Assembly: GCF_004382795.1 (NCBI RefSeq)
Contig: NZ_SMSG01000002.1
Coordinates: forward strand, 372,001 to 436,000
Direction of reading: 5' to 3'
Source of the DNA: Cumulibacter soli
Lineage (GTDB): Bacteria; Actinomycetota; Actinomycetes; Mycobacteriales; Antricoccaceae
DNA: 64,000 nucleotides
The translations under genes and the position numbers were made by a program. Below are positions 8,304 to 16,521 of the stretch, piece by piece. Each line of letters starts with the position of its first letter. The stretch's first letter is position 1. The notes beneath the pieces were generated by a model. It saw only the letters and a program-made list of their open reading frames with translations. It was not told the origin of the DNA and searched no databases.

Positions 8304-9317
8304 CTAGTAGGTGATGGTGCCGAGCGTGCGCGCGGCCTCGCGCATCCGCTGGTGCATGCCGCCGTACGCCGAAACTTCTGGCAGCAACGATTTATCGATC
8401 TTGGTGACAGCGCTGAAGTTCGTATCGACCACGTTGGCGATCGGCACCTGCCCGATCTGTGCCACCAACTGGTAGGCATCGATCGGATCGAGACCGTACA
8501 GGTCGCCGAGCCAACCGACCATGTCAACCTGGCTGATCCGCCAGGCATCCTCGAGTGGGCGGCCCGAACCGATCACGCATAACGCGTCATCGGTTTCCAA
8601 CCGTGGCCAGGCGCCGCCTCCACCCTTGATCAGATCCACGATCACGGTGACGTGCATGGCTCCCTCCACTGCGGTGCCGCACGACTCCCCCTCGCCCTGC
8701 CGGTAGTGGCCATCGCCCAACGAGAACAGCGCGCCATCGACGTTGACGCTCAAGAAACATGTGGTGCCGGCGCGCATCTGTGGCGTGTCCATATTGCCGC
8801 CGAAGGCATCAGGCACCAGCGAGGTGCGGACTTCCCGGGCCGCAGGGGCGACGCCAACAGTGCCGAGCATCGGATTGGCCGGCAGATCGAGCACCAGGTC
8901 GCTGCCCTGTGCGGCGTACCGGACGGTGTCGGTCTGGGCATCGTATTCGTAGATATAGGTGCGTTCGTCGAGTGCGGGCTGCAGCGTGGGGTTCTGCGGC
9001 GTACTCGTCAATCCGCCGAAGTATGGGATCAGCGCCGAGGCACCTTGGGTATGCGCCGGCGTCAGATCGACGATGTGGATCGCGAGCGTGTCGCCAGCCT
9101 CGGCGCCGTTGACGTAGAACGGACCGGTCTGTGGGTTCAGTTCCGTCGGGACCAGACACTCGGAGGCCTTATCGTGCAGCGAGGAAATTCGGCCGCAGTA
9201 CGCATCCTGGCACCACAATTGCATGGCCGTGCCGGGATTGATCTTGAGGACAGGATCGACGCCACCGAACGTGAAGGCGTACTGATCGGGACTGGGTGCG
9301 AACGTCACGGTCTGCAT
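8304..9317 (-). CDS. Acetamidase/formamidase family protein
   Basis: 337 aa FmdA/AmdA-type hydrolase. Family landmarks: the N-terminal INPGTAMQLWCQDAYCG block, FGGNMDTPQMRAGTT and the GDGHYRQGEGESCGTAVE segment. Members hydrolyse formamide, acetamide or related short amides to ammonia and the acid, in the cytosol. GAGGAGTCGCC precedes the ATG. It is the first gene of a two-gene leftward unit with the SDR. Whether it acts on a simple amide or on an amide formed from the imported compound is open. Confidence 0.9.
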   Translation of the reverse strand: MQTVTFAPSPDQYAFTFGGVDPVLKINPGTAMQLWCQDAYCGRISSLHDKASECLVPTELNPQTGPFYVNGAEAGDTLAIHIVDLTPAHTQGASALIPYFGGLTSTPQNPTLQPALDERTYIYEYDAQTDTVRYAAQGSDLVLDLPANPMLGTVGVAPAAREVRTSLVPDAFGGNMDTPQMRAGTTCFLSVNVDGALFSLGDGHYRQGEGESCGTAVEGAMHVTVIVDLIKGGGGAWPRLETDDALCVIGSGRPLEDAWRISQVDMVGWLGDLYGLDPIDAYQLVAQIGQVPIANVVDTNFSAVTKIDKSLLPEVSAYGGMHQRMREAARTLGTITY

Positions 9318-9419
9318 CGGCGACTCCTCGAACGGTGGGCGCCGACCTCCGCCGGATCGAGCCCGTGCCTAGATCACACCCCATTTGCTCCGATCTGGCT
9401 AGTCGCCGACGTACAGCGC

Positions 9420-10019
9420 CTAGTCGACGACGCCTCGCGCATGAAGTGCTTCGCCGGTACGTCGTGCCTGGGAGATCATCCGAATCACCATCGGGGACAG
9501 GATCGCGCGCGGGTTGCGTTGTAGCCCGCGGGCTTTTGCGGCCATCCGAGTTTCCTGGGCGATCTGTACCGACAGCGGGATCGCGCGCAGCATCAGCGAA
9601 AAGGCCAGCGCGACCGCGTCGGGGTTCACGCCCACGCGCCGCAGCGGACGTATCGCCCGCGTGACAACGTCCAGCACCTCATCGACCGGCGTCGTCGCGG
9701 TGATCACCGTGGCCAGCACGGCCAACGCCAGCATGTCACCGCTAACCGCGAGCGCCTGTTCCCAGCCATGCTGCCAAGCCAGATACCCCGCGAGTGCGGC
9801 CATCATGACGATGAGCATCAGCAGACTGCGCAACAGCCGCCACAGCCGAATCCGAGCGAGCGCGGCGATCCCGACGGACAGTGCCAGTGCCGCTACCGCG
9901 CTCGGCCAGCCGCCGATGATGGCCAGCGCGATGCCGAGCACCAGCAACGTGCCGAGTTTTACCCCCGCCGACAGCCGGTGCATGATGCTCGAGCCGGGTT
10001 GGTACGCCCCGATCAGCAC
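9420..10019 (-). CDS. bioN: ECF transporter transmembrane (T) component, BioN-like
   Basis: 199 aa CbiQ/EcfT-family membrane protein. The cytoplasmic coupling motif is ARG, seen as MAAKARGLQRNPRAI, and there are about four to five hydrophobic segments. I start at GTG 10019: it overlaps the ATPase stop (GTGCTGA), has GGAGGAC directly upstream and gives the normal family N-terminus (LIGAYQPGSSIMHRLS). The longer frame up to 10118 is only overlap with the ATPase gene. Last gene of the bioY-bioM-bioN operon; with BioM it energises substrate uptake through BioY. Confidence 0.92.
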   Translation of the reverse strand: MLIGAYQPGSSIMHRLSAGVKLGTLLVLGIALAIIGGWPSAVAALALSVGIAALARIRLWRLLRSLLMLIVMMAALAGYLAWQHGWEQALAVSGDMLALAVLATVITATTPVDEVLDVVTRAIRPLRRVGVNPDAVALAFSLMLRAIPLSVQIAQETRMAAKARGLQRNPRAILSPMVIRMISQARRTGEALHARGVVD

Positions 10020-10711
10020 ACGTCCTCCAGTACGGACGCTCGGTACCACTCCACCGCGTCGGTGGCGGGCCCGTCGTACGCAATCTGAGCGTCGGCCACC
10101 ACGATTCCACGCTCGCATCGCGCGGCAAGGTCGAGATCGTGGGTGACGATGATGACCTGCTGCGGTAGGGACATCAACAAATTGCCGATCCGTCGAGCGT
10201 TTCGCAGATCCAGCAGCGTGGTCGGTTCGTCGGCGACGAGAACGTCGGGGCTCGTCGCCAGTACTCCGATCAGGGCGAGCATCTGGCGCTGCCCACCGGA
10301 CAGCCCGTGCACGGTCTGGTCGGCCAAGTGATCGAGTCCGTGTTCAGCGAGGACGGCGAGCGCTGCCTCTCGCCGTTCGGTCTTACTGCGATGTGTACGC
10401 CGCAGCGACAAGGCGACGTCCTCGATCACGGTGGGCATCACGATCTGCGCGGCCGGATCGGTGAACATGAACCCGACCTTGCGGCGCGCCTTGACGCCAT
10501 CGCGCACGACGTCGAGTCCATCGACCAGTACCCGCCCGGAAGTGGGCTCGATCAGGCCATTCAACAAGCGGGCGAGCGTGGATTTGCCCGATCCGTTTTC
10601 GCCGATGAGCGCGATGCGGCGCTCGGGCAAGTCGAGGGTGACCGGCTGCAGAATCGTACGTTCGGCCGTTGCGGTGGGCACGGTGACGCTGGCCCCGGCG
10701 AGGGTGATCAA
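10013..10711 (-). CDS. bioM: ECF transporter ATP-binding (A) component, BioM-like
   Basis: 232 aa ABC ATPase: Walker A GENGSGKS, Q-loop region FTDPAAQIV, signature LSGGQRQML, Walker B VLVADEPTTLLDLRN and switch His in VTHDLD. The TTG start at 10711 overlaps the bioY stop (TTGA), the expected arrangement for a coupled ECF operon; upstream extension would run through bioY. It pairs with BioN and the S-component BioY to form a biotin importer. Confidence 0.92.
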   Translation of the reverse strand: MITLAGASVTVPTATAERTILQPVTLDLPERRIALIGENGSGKSTLARLLNGLIEPTSGRVLVDGLDVVRDGVKARRKVGFMFTDPAAQIVMPTVIEDVALSLRRTHRSKTERREAALAVLAEHGLDHLADQTVHGLSGGQRQMLALIGVLATSPDVLVADEPTTLLDLRNARRIGNLLMSLPQQVIIVTHDLDLAARCERGIVVADAQIAYDGPATDAVEWYRASVLEDVC

Positions 10712-11322
10712 GCGGCTGCCGGCCTCTTGCGTCGCGCCAGGATGTCCGGGAAGGCGCGGTGCACGGCGGTGGCGACGATGGCCATCAGTACGCATTTGAT
10801 CAAGTCACCAGGCCAGAACGCCAGGTCGGCGGTGAACGACTCGGACCACGTCAGCCCCGCCCGCAGGTGCATACCGACGATTCCCATCCCGTGGCTGAGG
10901 ATCGTGCCGGCCACGCCGGCGATGAAGATCGGCACGGCGCTGCGGCGCGTCAGCCGACTGACCAGGTAGCCGACGAGAGCTGCCATGAGTGGCATGGCCA
11001 GGATGTAACCGGCCGAGGGTCCGGTGATCACGGCGATGCCGGCGCGTCCCCCGGAGAAGATCGGCAGCCCCGCGAGACCGACCGCCAAGTAGAGCAGGAC
11101 GGCGAGAACGCCGCGCACCGGACCGAGGACGGCACCGGTGAGCAAGATGGCGAACGTTTGCAGCGTGATCGGGACCGGCCCGGCGATGGTGATCGCGGGC
11201 AGGATCGCACTCACGGCAATCAGCGCCGCGAACCCGGCGATCAACGCGATATCGCCCGCGGAAAAACGCCGCCGTGACGGGCTGCTTTCGACCGGGGTCT
11301 GTTGTGAACTTATGGCGCTCAT
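10708..11322 (-). CDS. bioY: Biotin transporter BioY (ECF substrate-binding S component)
   Basis: 204 aa, six hydrophobic segments. BioY landmarks are visible: PVPITLQTFAILLTGAVLG, the GLPIFSGGRAGIAVITGPS loop and GYILAMPL. BioY binds biotin in the membrane and, with BioM and BioN encoded immediately downstream, imports it. The start at ATG 11322 removes a 46-residue upstream extension that would cover the promoter and operators. The operon faces a TetR-family gene and two BioQ-like palindromes lie between them. Confidence 0.95.
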   Translation of the reverse strand: MSAISSQQTPVESSPSRRRFSAGDIALIAGFAALIAVSAILPAITIAGPVPITLQTFAILLTGAVLGPVRGVLAVLLYLAVGLAGLPIFSGGRAGIAVITGPSAGYILAMPLMAALVGYLVSRLTRRSAVPIFIAGVAGTILSHGMGIVGMHLRAGLTWSESFTADLAFWPGDLIKCVLMAIVATAVHRAFPDILARRKRPAAA

Positions 11323-11356
11323 GGGGCGGTTCGTGCCTTCCTCGCTATCATCGACC

Positions 11357-11369
11357 CGAACATTGTTCA
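11357..11369. promoter_or_regulatory. BioQ-like operator box 1
   Basis: CGAACATTGTTCA, an inverted repeat GAAC-N3-GTTC that differs at one outer base from the perfect box 21 bp away. It lies upstream of bioY. The BioQ site described in corynebacteria and mycobacteria has the form TGAAC-N3-GTTAC; assignment here is by similarity and context. Confidence 0.65.
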
Positions 11370-11377
11370 GGACGACT

Positions 11378-11390
11378 TGAACGGTGTTCA
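11378..11390. promoter_or_regulatory. BioQ-like operator box 2 (perfect palindrome)
   Basis: TGAACGGTGTTCA, a perfect 13-bp palindrome (TGAAC-N3-GTTCA) in the 112-bp gap between bioY and the divergent TetR gene. Its centre is exactly 21 bp (two helical turns) from the first box, suggesting that two repressor dimers bind on the same DNA face. Confidence 0.75.
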
Positions 11391-11434
11391 GGTTAGACTG
11401 CTCGAGGTGATTCGCCAAGTCCCGGAGGTTTGTG

Positions 11435-12004
11435 ATGCGGTACACCCTCGCCGATGTCATCCGCCGCGCCCTGACGGTGCTCGACGAGTACGGGTTGGCG
11501 GACCTATCGATGCGACGCCTGGCATCCGAACTCGGCGTCCAGCCAAGCGCCCTCTACCACCACGTCGCCAACAAACAGCAGTTGCTGGCGCTGCTGGCCG
11601 ACGAGGTACTTCGCCGCGGCGCACGCCCGATCGACGAGGACGCGCCGTGGCCGGAGCAGGTCAAGGCGATCTGCGTGATACTGCGCGATGCGATGTTGGC
11701 ATGGCGCGATGGCGCCGAACTCGTCTCGACGGTCTACGCGTTCGGGCTCGGCGCCAATTCACCGGTCGAGCAGTTGATAACGACGCTGCGGGCGGCGGGA
11801 TTCGCCGAGTCCACCGCGCTCACCGGAGCGAAGGCGCTGTTGTACGTGACGTTCGGCCACACCGGCGCCATGCAGACGCACCTGCAGGCTGCCAGCGCCG
11901 GCGCTATCGAGGCGCCCGTCGACATCACCTCGCACGACGATCTCGCTGCCGCGTTGGAGTTAGTGACGACCGGACTGCGCGAACATCTGCGCAGCGAGGC
12001 CTAG
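11435..12004 (+). CDS. bioQ: TetR-family transcriptional regulator, probable biotin regulator BioQ
   Basis: 189 aa. The N-terminal TetR helix-turn-helix is clear: GLADLSMRRLASELGVQPSA followed by LYHHVANKQQLL. The C-terminal ligand/dimerisation half is alpha-helical and divergent. ATG 11435 has GGAGG six bases upstream; GTG 11432 would leave only three. It is transcribed away from bioYMN, and the shared intergenic region holds two BioQ-type palindromes, so it most likely represses the biotin importer (and itself). BioQ in actinobacteria does not bind biotin directly, as far as is known. The name rests on context and operator match. Confidence 0.8.
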   Translation: MRYTLADVIRRALTVLDEYGLADLSMRRLASELGVQPSALYHHVANKQQLLALLADEVLRRGARPIDEDAPWPEQVKAICVILRDAMLAWRDGAELVSTVYAFGLGANSPVEQLITTLRAAGFAESTALTGAKALLYVTFGHTGAMQTHLQAASAGAIEAPVDITSHDDLAAALELVTTGLREHLRSEA

Positions 12005-12009
12005 TCGAA

Positions 12010-12369
12010 CTATCCGATCGGGTTCGCGCTTTGACACGGACTGAGCGCGACGCCGAATCCGCGGATCGCCAGCAGGACAGCACATGCCAGCAGCACCACG
12101 GCGATGACGGACACAATTGGTAACGGCAGCGGCCGCGCGGACTTCGCATTGGCGAGGAAACCGGCAATGACCAATGCAACAATCACGACGGCGCCCGCGA
12201 CTTTGACGATGTCGAAGTAATCGCACGAGGCGATCACGCCGTTCACCATCGACGTCGTCGCCGTCGACAGGCTGACGAACCACGCGACAACGGCCACCGC
12301 AACCGCGCCCTTGAATGCCCCGGGCGTGTCCTGCCACAACCGGCCCTTCGAAAACCGTGCTTCAGACAT
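12010..12369 (-). CDS. Small membrane protein of unknown function
   Basis: 119 aa with three predicted membrane segments (AVAVAVVAWFVSLSTA; VAGAVVIVALVIAGFLA; LPIVSVIAVVLLACAVLLAI). The ATG at 12369 has GGAGCGGAC just upstream, better than the ATG 24 bp earlier. Two cysteines lie outside the first and last helices. It converges on the TetR gene with a 5-bp gap. I do not recognise the family. Confidence 0.7.
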   Translation of the reverse strand: MSEARFSKGRLWQDTPGAFKGAVAVAVVAWFVSLSTATTSMVNGVIASCDYFDIVKVAGAVVIVALVIAGFLANAKSARPLPLPIVSVIAVVLLACAVLLAIRGFGVALSPCQSANPIG

Positions 12370-12542
12370 GTCCGCTCCATGAGAAAAGTTCAATACGATT
12401 GCGCACTACGACCGCGTAAGCCCGCGTGCGGTTCCTCGAATGATTCCACCCGCCACAGCGCACCACCAGCAGCTGCAGACCTCGGTGCGCTGAACTCGCC
12501 ATCGTTCTTCGCAACCAAACCGTTGCCGTGAGGAGATGCCGA

Positions 12543-12962
12543 ATGGCAAGGGTGGTCATGACCGGACAACCTCCGGCTTTGGAGTAATCACCAGAAACGC
12601 GTTGCAGAACGCCGGAAGCACCGTGCTGGGGTGCCCGCAACAACGACAACAATCGGCTTGATCTGGCCGCATTGGACTCGGTCCGCGCCTTCGCCGAGCA
12701 GGTGGTTCGACAGTCGGCGAACACCGGTATCAATGCGCTGGCGCTCAACGCCGGGATCGTACGGCGTACTGCGACCGGGCGAAGCGCGGATGGTTACGAG
12801 GAGACGTTCGCGGTCAATCATCTCGCGCACTTCCTGCTGGTGCGGTTGTTGTGGGAGCACTTGGCCGAGGGCGCCGTCGTCGTGCTGACCACCAGCGGTA
12901 CCTATGATCCGGCGATGAATGCTGGCCTGACGCCACCGCGGCATACCGACATGAAAAGGTAA
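12543..12962 (+). pseudogene. SDR (retinol-dehydrogenase-like) pseudogene, frameshifted and 3'-truncated
   Basis: An intact ribosome site (GTGAGGAG) and ATG begin MARVVMTG, but the frame stops after 14 codons. Restoring one base near 12564 gives MTGATSGFG, the SDR cofactor motif, then ITRNALQNAGSTVL; a second shift near 12632 leads to CRNNDNNRLDLAALDS and into the 12672-12962 frame, which carries LNAGI, the DGYEETFAVNHLAHFLLVRL helix and LTTSGTYDPA. The gene ends abruptly at HTDMKR before the YxxxK catalytic pair, so roughly half of a normal 300-aa SDR is missing. The stop lies just ahead of the ribosome site of the MaoC gene, suggesting a deletion that joined them. Confidence 0.85.
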
Positions 12963-12967
12963 CTCGT

Positions 12968-13459
12968 ATGGAGAACGTCAACACGCGCCCGCTCACCGCG
13001 ACCCGCGAGGAGCCCACGATCTGGGTCGACGACATCAACGTCGGCGATACGTTCGACCTCGGCGAGATCATCGCCGACGCCGACGAGATTCTCGAGTTCG
13101 CGCGGCGATTCGACCCGCAGTGGTACCACGTGGACCCCGAGCAGGCGAAGGAGAGCTTCTGGGGCGGATTGATCGCCAGCGGATGGTGGACCGCCTCATC
13201 GATGATGGGGCTGTACGCGCGCAACTTCTTATCGAAGATCGCCCCAGACGCCTCTCCCGGCGTCGAGAACTTGCGCTGGCGCAAAGCGGTGTATCCGGGC
13301 GATGTCCTGCGTCTGCATATCTTGTGCACCGAGAAGAAGTCGTCCTCGCGCGGCCCGCACCTTCAGACGCTGACGTTCGACTGGGAACTCAAGCGCGGCG
13401 AGGAGGTCGTGGCGTCGATGAGCGGCCGCGGCTGGTTCCACAAGCGCCCTACCGGCTGA
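12968..13459 (+). CDS. MaoC-type (R)-hydratase/dehydratase family protein
   Basis: 163 aa single hot-dog domain. The hydratase-2 signature appears as FARRFDPQWYHVDPEQAKES with the catalytic Asp/His, followed by the GGLIASGWWTASSMM helix and an RWRKAVYPGDVLRLH strand. The family hydrates trans-2-enoyl thioesters or acts in related side reactions. AAAAGG precedes the ATG at 12968. It sits directly after an SDR pseudogene; a MaoC-SDR pair would make sense as enoyl hydratase plus dehydrogenase, so the hydratase may be the survivor of a broken pair. Confidence 0.88.
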   Translation: MENVNTRPLTATREEPTIWVDDINVGDTFDLGEIIADADEILEFARRFDPQWYHVDPEQAKESFWGGLIASGWWTASSMMGLYARNFLSKIAPDASPGVENLRWRKAVYPGDVLRLHILCTEKKSSSRGPHLQTLTFDWELKRGEEVVASMSGRGWFHKRPTG

Positions 13460-13483
13460 CGTCTCTGCGCTGATTGGGCCACG

Positions 13484-13545
13484 CGTGTCCGAAGCGCCGC
13501 GGCGCCCTGCCCTGCGTGTTCGAAGTGCGGCGGCGGCCTGCCCTG
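13484..13545. repeat. 31-bp tandem repeat, two copies
   Basis: Copies at 13484-13514 and 13515-13545 match at 27 of 31 positions (each starts CGTGT and ends CCTGCCCTG). It fills the gap between the convergent MaoC and sbcC genes, 3 bp from the sbcC stop codon. No known function. Confidence 0.8.
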
Positions 13546-13548
13546 TCG

Positions 13549-16521
13549 CTAGTGCGGCAGGACGCGAGAGCCTTGATCGGTACGTTCGATGACGAGTTGG
13601 TTCGTAATTCGGGTGCGCATCTCCTCAACGTGACTGATCACGCCGATGGTCCGCCCGACCTGCCGCAGACCATCCAGCACGCTCATCGCCTGGTCGAGGG
13701 TGTCCGGATCGAGCGAACCAAACCCTTCATCGATGAACAGCGAGTCGAGGGTCATCGCGCCGGTCTCGGCGGTCACCACCTCGGCCAGCCCCAGCGCCAG
13801 CGCCAGCGACGCCACGAACGTCTCCCCACCAGATAAGGAATGTGGCGGTCGTGGCTTGCCGGTAAACGCGTCAAACACTTCCAGCCCTAGTCCGCCGTGC
13901 CCGCGCGCCGTACGCCGAACGTCGGTGTGCCGCAAGGTGTACCGGCCCGAAGACATCACTCGTAAGTGTTCGCTCGCCACCTCGCTCACCTGCTCGAGCC
14001 GCGCCGCCAGGAAGTACGCGGTCAGGTTCATCTTCTTCGAGTTCGCGCCCAGCCCGCGCACGAGCAGCGCGAGTTCGCGCACCTCAGCGGCACGGGCGGA
14101 CGTCGCGAGCGCGTCGGCCACGTCACCGCGCGCCTGCGTGCTCAGGTCAGTGAGTCGATCGCGTCGATCGGCCTGCATGGTGTGCGCGTCACGGGCAGCC
14201 TCCTCCGCGCTGCGCGCGTCATCCGCTGCCGCGCGCAGCGTCTCGACGTCGGGAGCCGTATCGGGTAACTCGGCGAGCCTGGGATCGGACAGACGCGTCT
14301 GCGCGCTGGCGTCATCGCGCTCGAACGCGGCGATCTGCTCGCGCGCCGCCACCAACGCCTCCTTGCCCATAGACGCGGCCAGGGCCTCCTCGACGGAGCA
14401 GAACCCTTCGCGATTGGCCGCGGCCGAGGCCGCTTGTGTCGCCGCCGCGAGTTCGGCCTGCGCCGCGTCGTACGTCACGTGTGCATTCACGTAAGCCTCG
14501 ATGAGTTCGATTTCGGTATCGATACCAGCGACCCGCTCGGCCACCGACTCGTATCCGGCGCGCGCCTGCTCGACACTGTTCCGGCACCGTTCGAGGTCAT
14601 CTGCCGCCTCGCGGTGTACGGCCGATAGCTCGTCCGCGTACGCGATCGCCTCGGCGAGCCGCCGCTCGCCCTCGGCGATCTCATCCTCGATGAGTCTCAG
14701 CGCAGACTGCGCCTGGGGCAACTCTTCTGCTGCGGCCGCCGCGCCATCGCGACGCGCCACCGCGTTCGCCAGTAACTCCGTCAACTCGTCGGCCTCGCGG
14801 CCGTCAGCGATCGCCTGCGCTGCCGCAATCTTCTCGCGGTGCTCAGCAGCACTTGATTCGGCAGCGCTGAGTACGTGTCGGGCTTGCTCAACCTTGGCCT
14901 CGGCCAACTCAATCTGCTCGACAGACGGCGCGTCATCGGCAGGTCGCGCCGGCTGCGGATGGGTGGTGCTACCGCAGACCGCGCACGCCTCGCCCGCACG
15001 TAAACCAGATGCGATCTCCGCGGCCATACCTGCGATCCGCTTATCGCGTAAGTCGCTGAGGTACTCGCGGGCGCCAAGCACGCCGTCGCGCTTATCGCGG
15101 ACGAAATCCTCCGCTTCCCGCAGCCGCGGCCGAAGCTGCGCCCCTTCGTTCGCGGCACTCAGCGCGCGCGTCAACTCGACGACCGCCGCCTGAGCGTCGT
15201 CGAGGATCGCCGCCCGCTCACGCAAGTCGGTGATCCTCGAGAAGGCAGCGTCGCGTAGCGCTGGAAGTTCGGCCTGCGTCTGCTTCAGCGCGCTCACGTC
15301 GGCGGCGGCCCGTTGTGACTGAGACTCGGCCTCGACCAGCTCGCGCTCGCGCGTCGAGAGCGATCTCTCGGCGCTGACCTGCTCGTTGAGCGCGCCACGT
15401 TCGGCAGTCAACGCGCGAACTCGCGCTCGGGCGTCGGACAGGTCTGCGGTGAGCGCCGCGGTATCCGGCACCTGTGCCCCGAGGGCGTCACGCGCGGCGC
15501 ACAAAGCAATCTCGGCTCGAGTCTCGGTCTTCGCGCGCTCATCGCGGGCAGCGATCAACGGCGCGATCGGCGCGGCGGCGCTCGCCTGCTCCACCCGCTC
15601 ACGCAGCTCGATCATCTCGGCCCGCCGCGATTCCACCGTCTCCCGCAACGCCCGCGCGTCGGCGCGTTCAGCCAGCAGCCCGGTGATCGCCTCGGCATCG
15701 CGCACGCGGTGCTCGGCCTCGTCCCGCAACCGCTTCGCCACCTCAAGCGCCACCGCGGTCTCGTTCGCAGCCGTCTGGTGTCGGACGGCCAGATCCTCGA
15801 AATATGCGACATCGACGACTTCGGGTAGATCGCCATCGCCGAGATCGGCGATGGTTTGAGCCCGGGTACGCAGCGTCCGAACGCGCTCATCAGCCTCGGC
15901 AGCGAGCGCCGCTTCGGCACGCTGCCGCTCTTCGAACCAGGACTCGACCTCTTTGAATCGATGCGCGTCGAACAGCGAGGTCAGCAACTTCTCGCGGACG
16001 TCGTCATTCGCGTGCAAGAACTCGGCGAACTGGCCCTGCGGTAGTAGTACGACCTGGGTGAATTGATCGGCGTTCAATCCGATCTTCTCGTGCAACCACT
16101 GATTCGCGACTTGCTCCGTACGCGCACCTTCGACACCAAGCCACGCGCCATCGACCCACCGTTCGACGGCGACGGTGGAACGCTGCGTAGTGACCTTGTG
16201 CGGATTGCGCTTGGACGGCCGATCGAAGGCCGGCGTACGACGAATCCGCAGACGTTCGGCGGCGACCGTCACCTCGAGCACGACCTCGGGAGTCTGCTGC
16301 GGGGCGGCGAAGTCGCTCTTGAGTCGCGACAGGTGACCGTCGCGATTGCCCGGTAACTTGCCGTACAGGGCGTAGGTGACCGCATCGAGGACGGTCGACT
16401 TACCCGCGCCGGTCGGCCCGGTGAACAGGAACAACCCATCGTCGGCCAGCGCATCGAAGTCGATGCGTTGGTTGTCGACGTACGGCCCGATCGCGGTCAT
16501 GCTGAGCGAATGCAGTCTCAT
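13549..16521 (-). CDS. sbcC: Exonuclease SbcCD subunit C (Rad50-like ATPase)
   Basis: 990 aa SMC-like ATPase. Walker A GPTGAGKS is at 35-42; two long Ala/Glu/Arg-rich coiled coils flank a zinc-hook CAVC motif at residues 513-516, exactly mid-chain; the C-terminal half has signature LSGGETFVAS and Walker B LDSLFIDEGFGSLD. With SbcD it forms the Mre11-Rad50-type complex that opens hairpins and processes DNA ends in the cytosol. The ATG overlaps the sbcD stop (ATGA at 16518-16521), so both subunits are made from one message. Full family length. Confidence 0.97.
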   Translation of the reverse strand: MRLHSLSMTAIGPYVDNQRIDFDALADDGLFLFTGPTGAGKSTVLDAVTYALYGKLPGNRDGHLSRLKSDFAAPQQTPEVVLEVTVAAERLRIRRTPAFDRPSKRNPHKVTTQRSTVAVERWVDGAWLGVEGARTEQVANQWLHEKIGLNADQFTQVVLLPQGQFAEFLHANDDVREKLLTSLFDAHRFKEVESWFEERQRAEAALAAEADERVRTLRTRAQTIADLGDGDLPEVVDVAYFEDLAVRHQTAANETAVALEVAKRLRDEAEHRVRDAEAITGLLAERADARALRETVESRRAEMIELRERVEQASAAAPIAPLIAARDERAKTETRAEIALCAARDALGAQVPDTAALTADLSDARARVRALTAERGALNEQVSAERSLSTRERELVEAESQSQRAAADVSALKQTQAELPALRDAAFSRITDLRERAAILDDAQAAVVELTRALSAANEGAQLRPRLREAEDFVRDKRDGVLGAREYLSDLRDKRIAGMAAEIASGLRAGEACAVCGSTTHPQPARPADDAPSVEQIELAEAKVEQARHVLSAAESSAAEHREKIAAAQAIADGREADELTELLANAVARRDGAAAAAEELPQAQSALRLIEDEIAEGERRLAEAIAYADELSAVHREAADDLERCRNSVEQARAGYESVAERVAGIDTEIELIEAYVNAHVTYDAAQAELAAATQAASAAANREGFCSVEEALAASMGKEALVAAREQIAAFERDDASAQTRLSDPRLAELPDTAPDVETLRAAADDARSAEEAARDAHTMQADRRDRLTDLSTQARGDVADALATSARAAEVRELALLVRGLGANSKKMNLTAYFLAARLEQVSEVASEHLRVMSSGRYTLRHTDVRRTARGHGGLGLEVFDAFTGKPRPPHSLSGGETFVASLALALGLAEVVTAETGAMTLDSLFIDEGFGSLDPDTLDQAMSVLDGLRQVGRTIGVISHVEEMRTRITNQLVIERTDQGSRVLPH

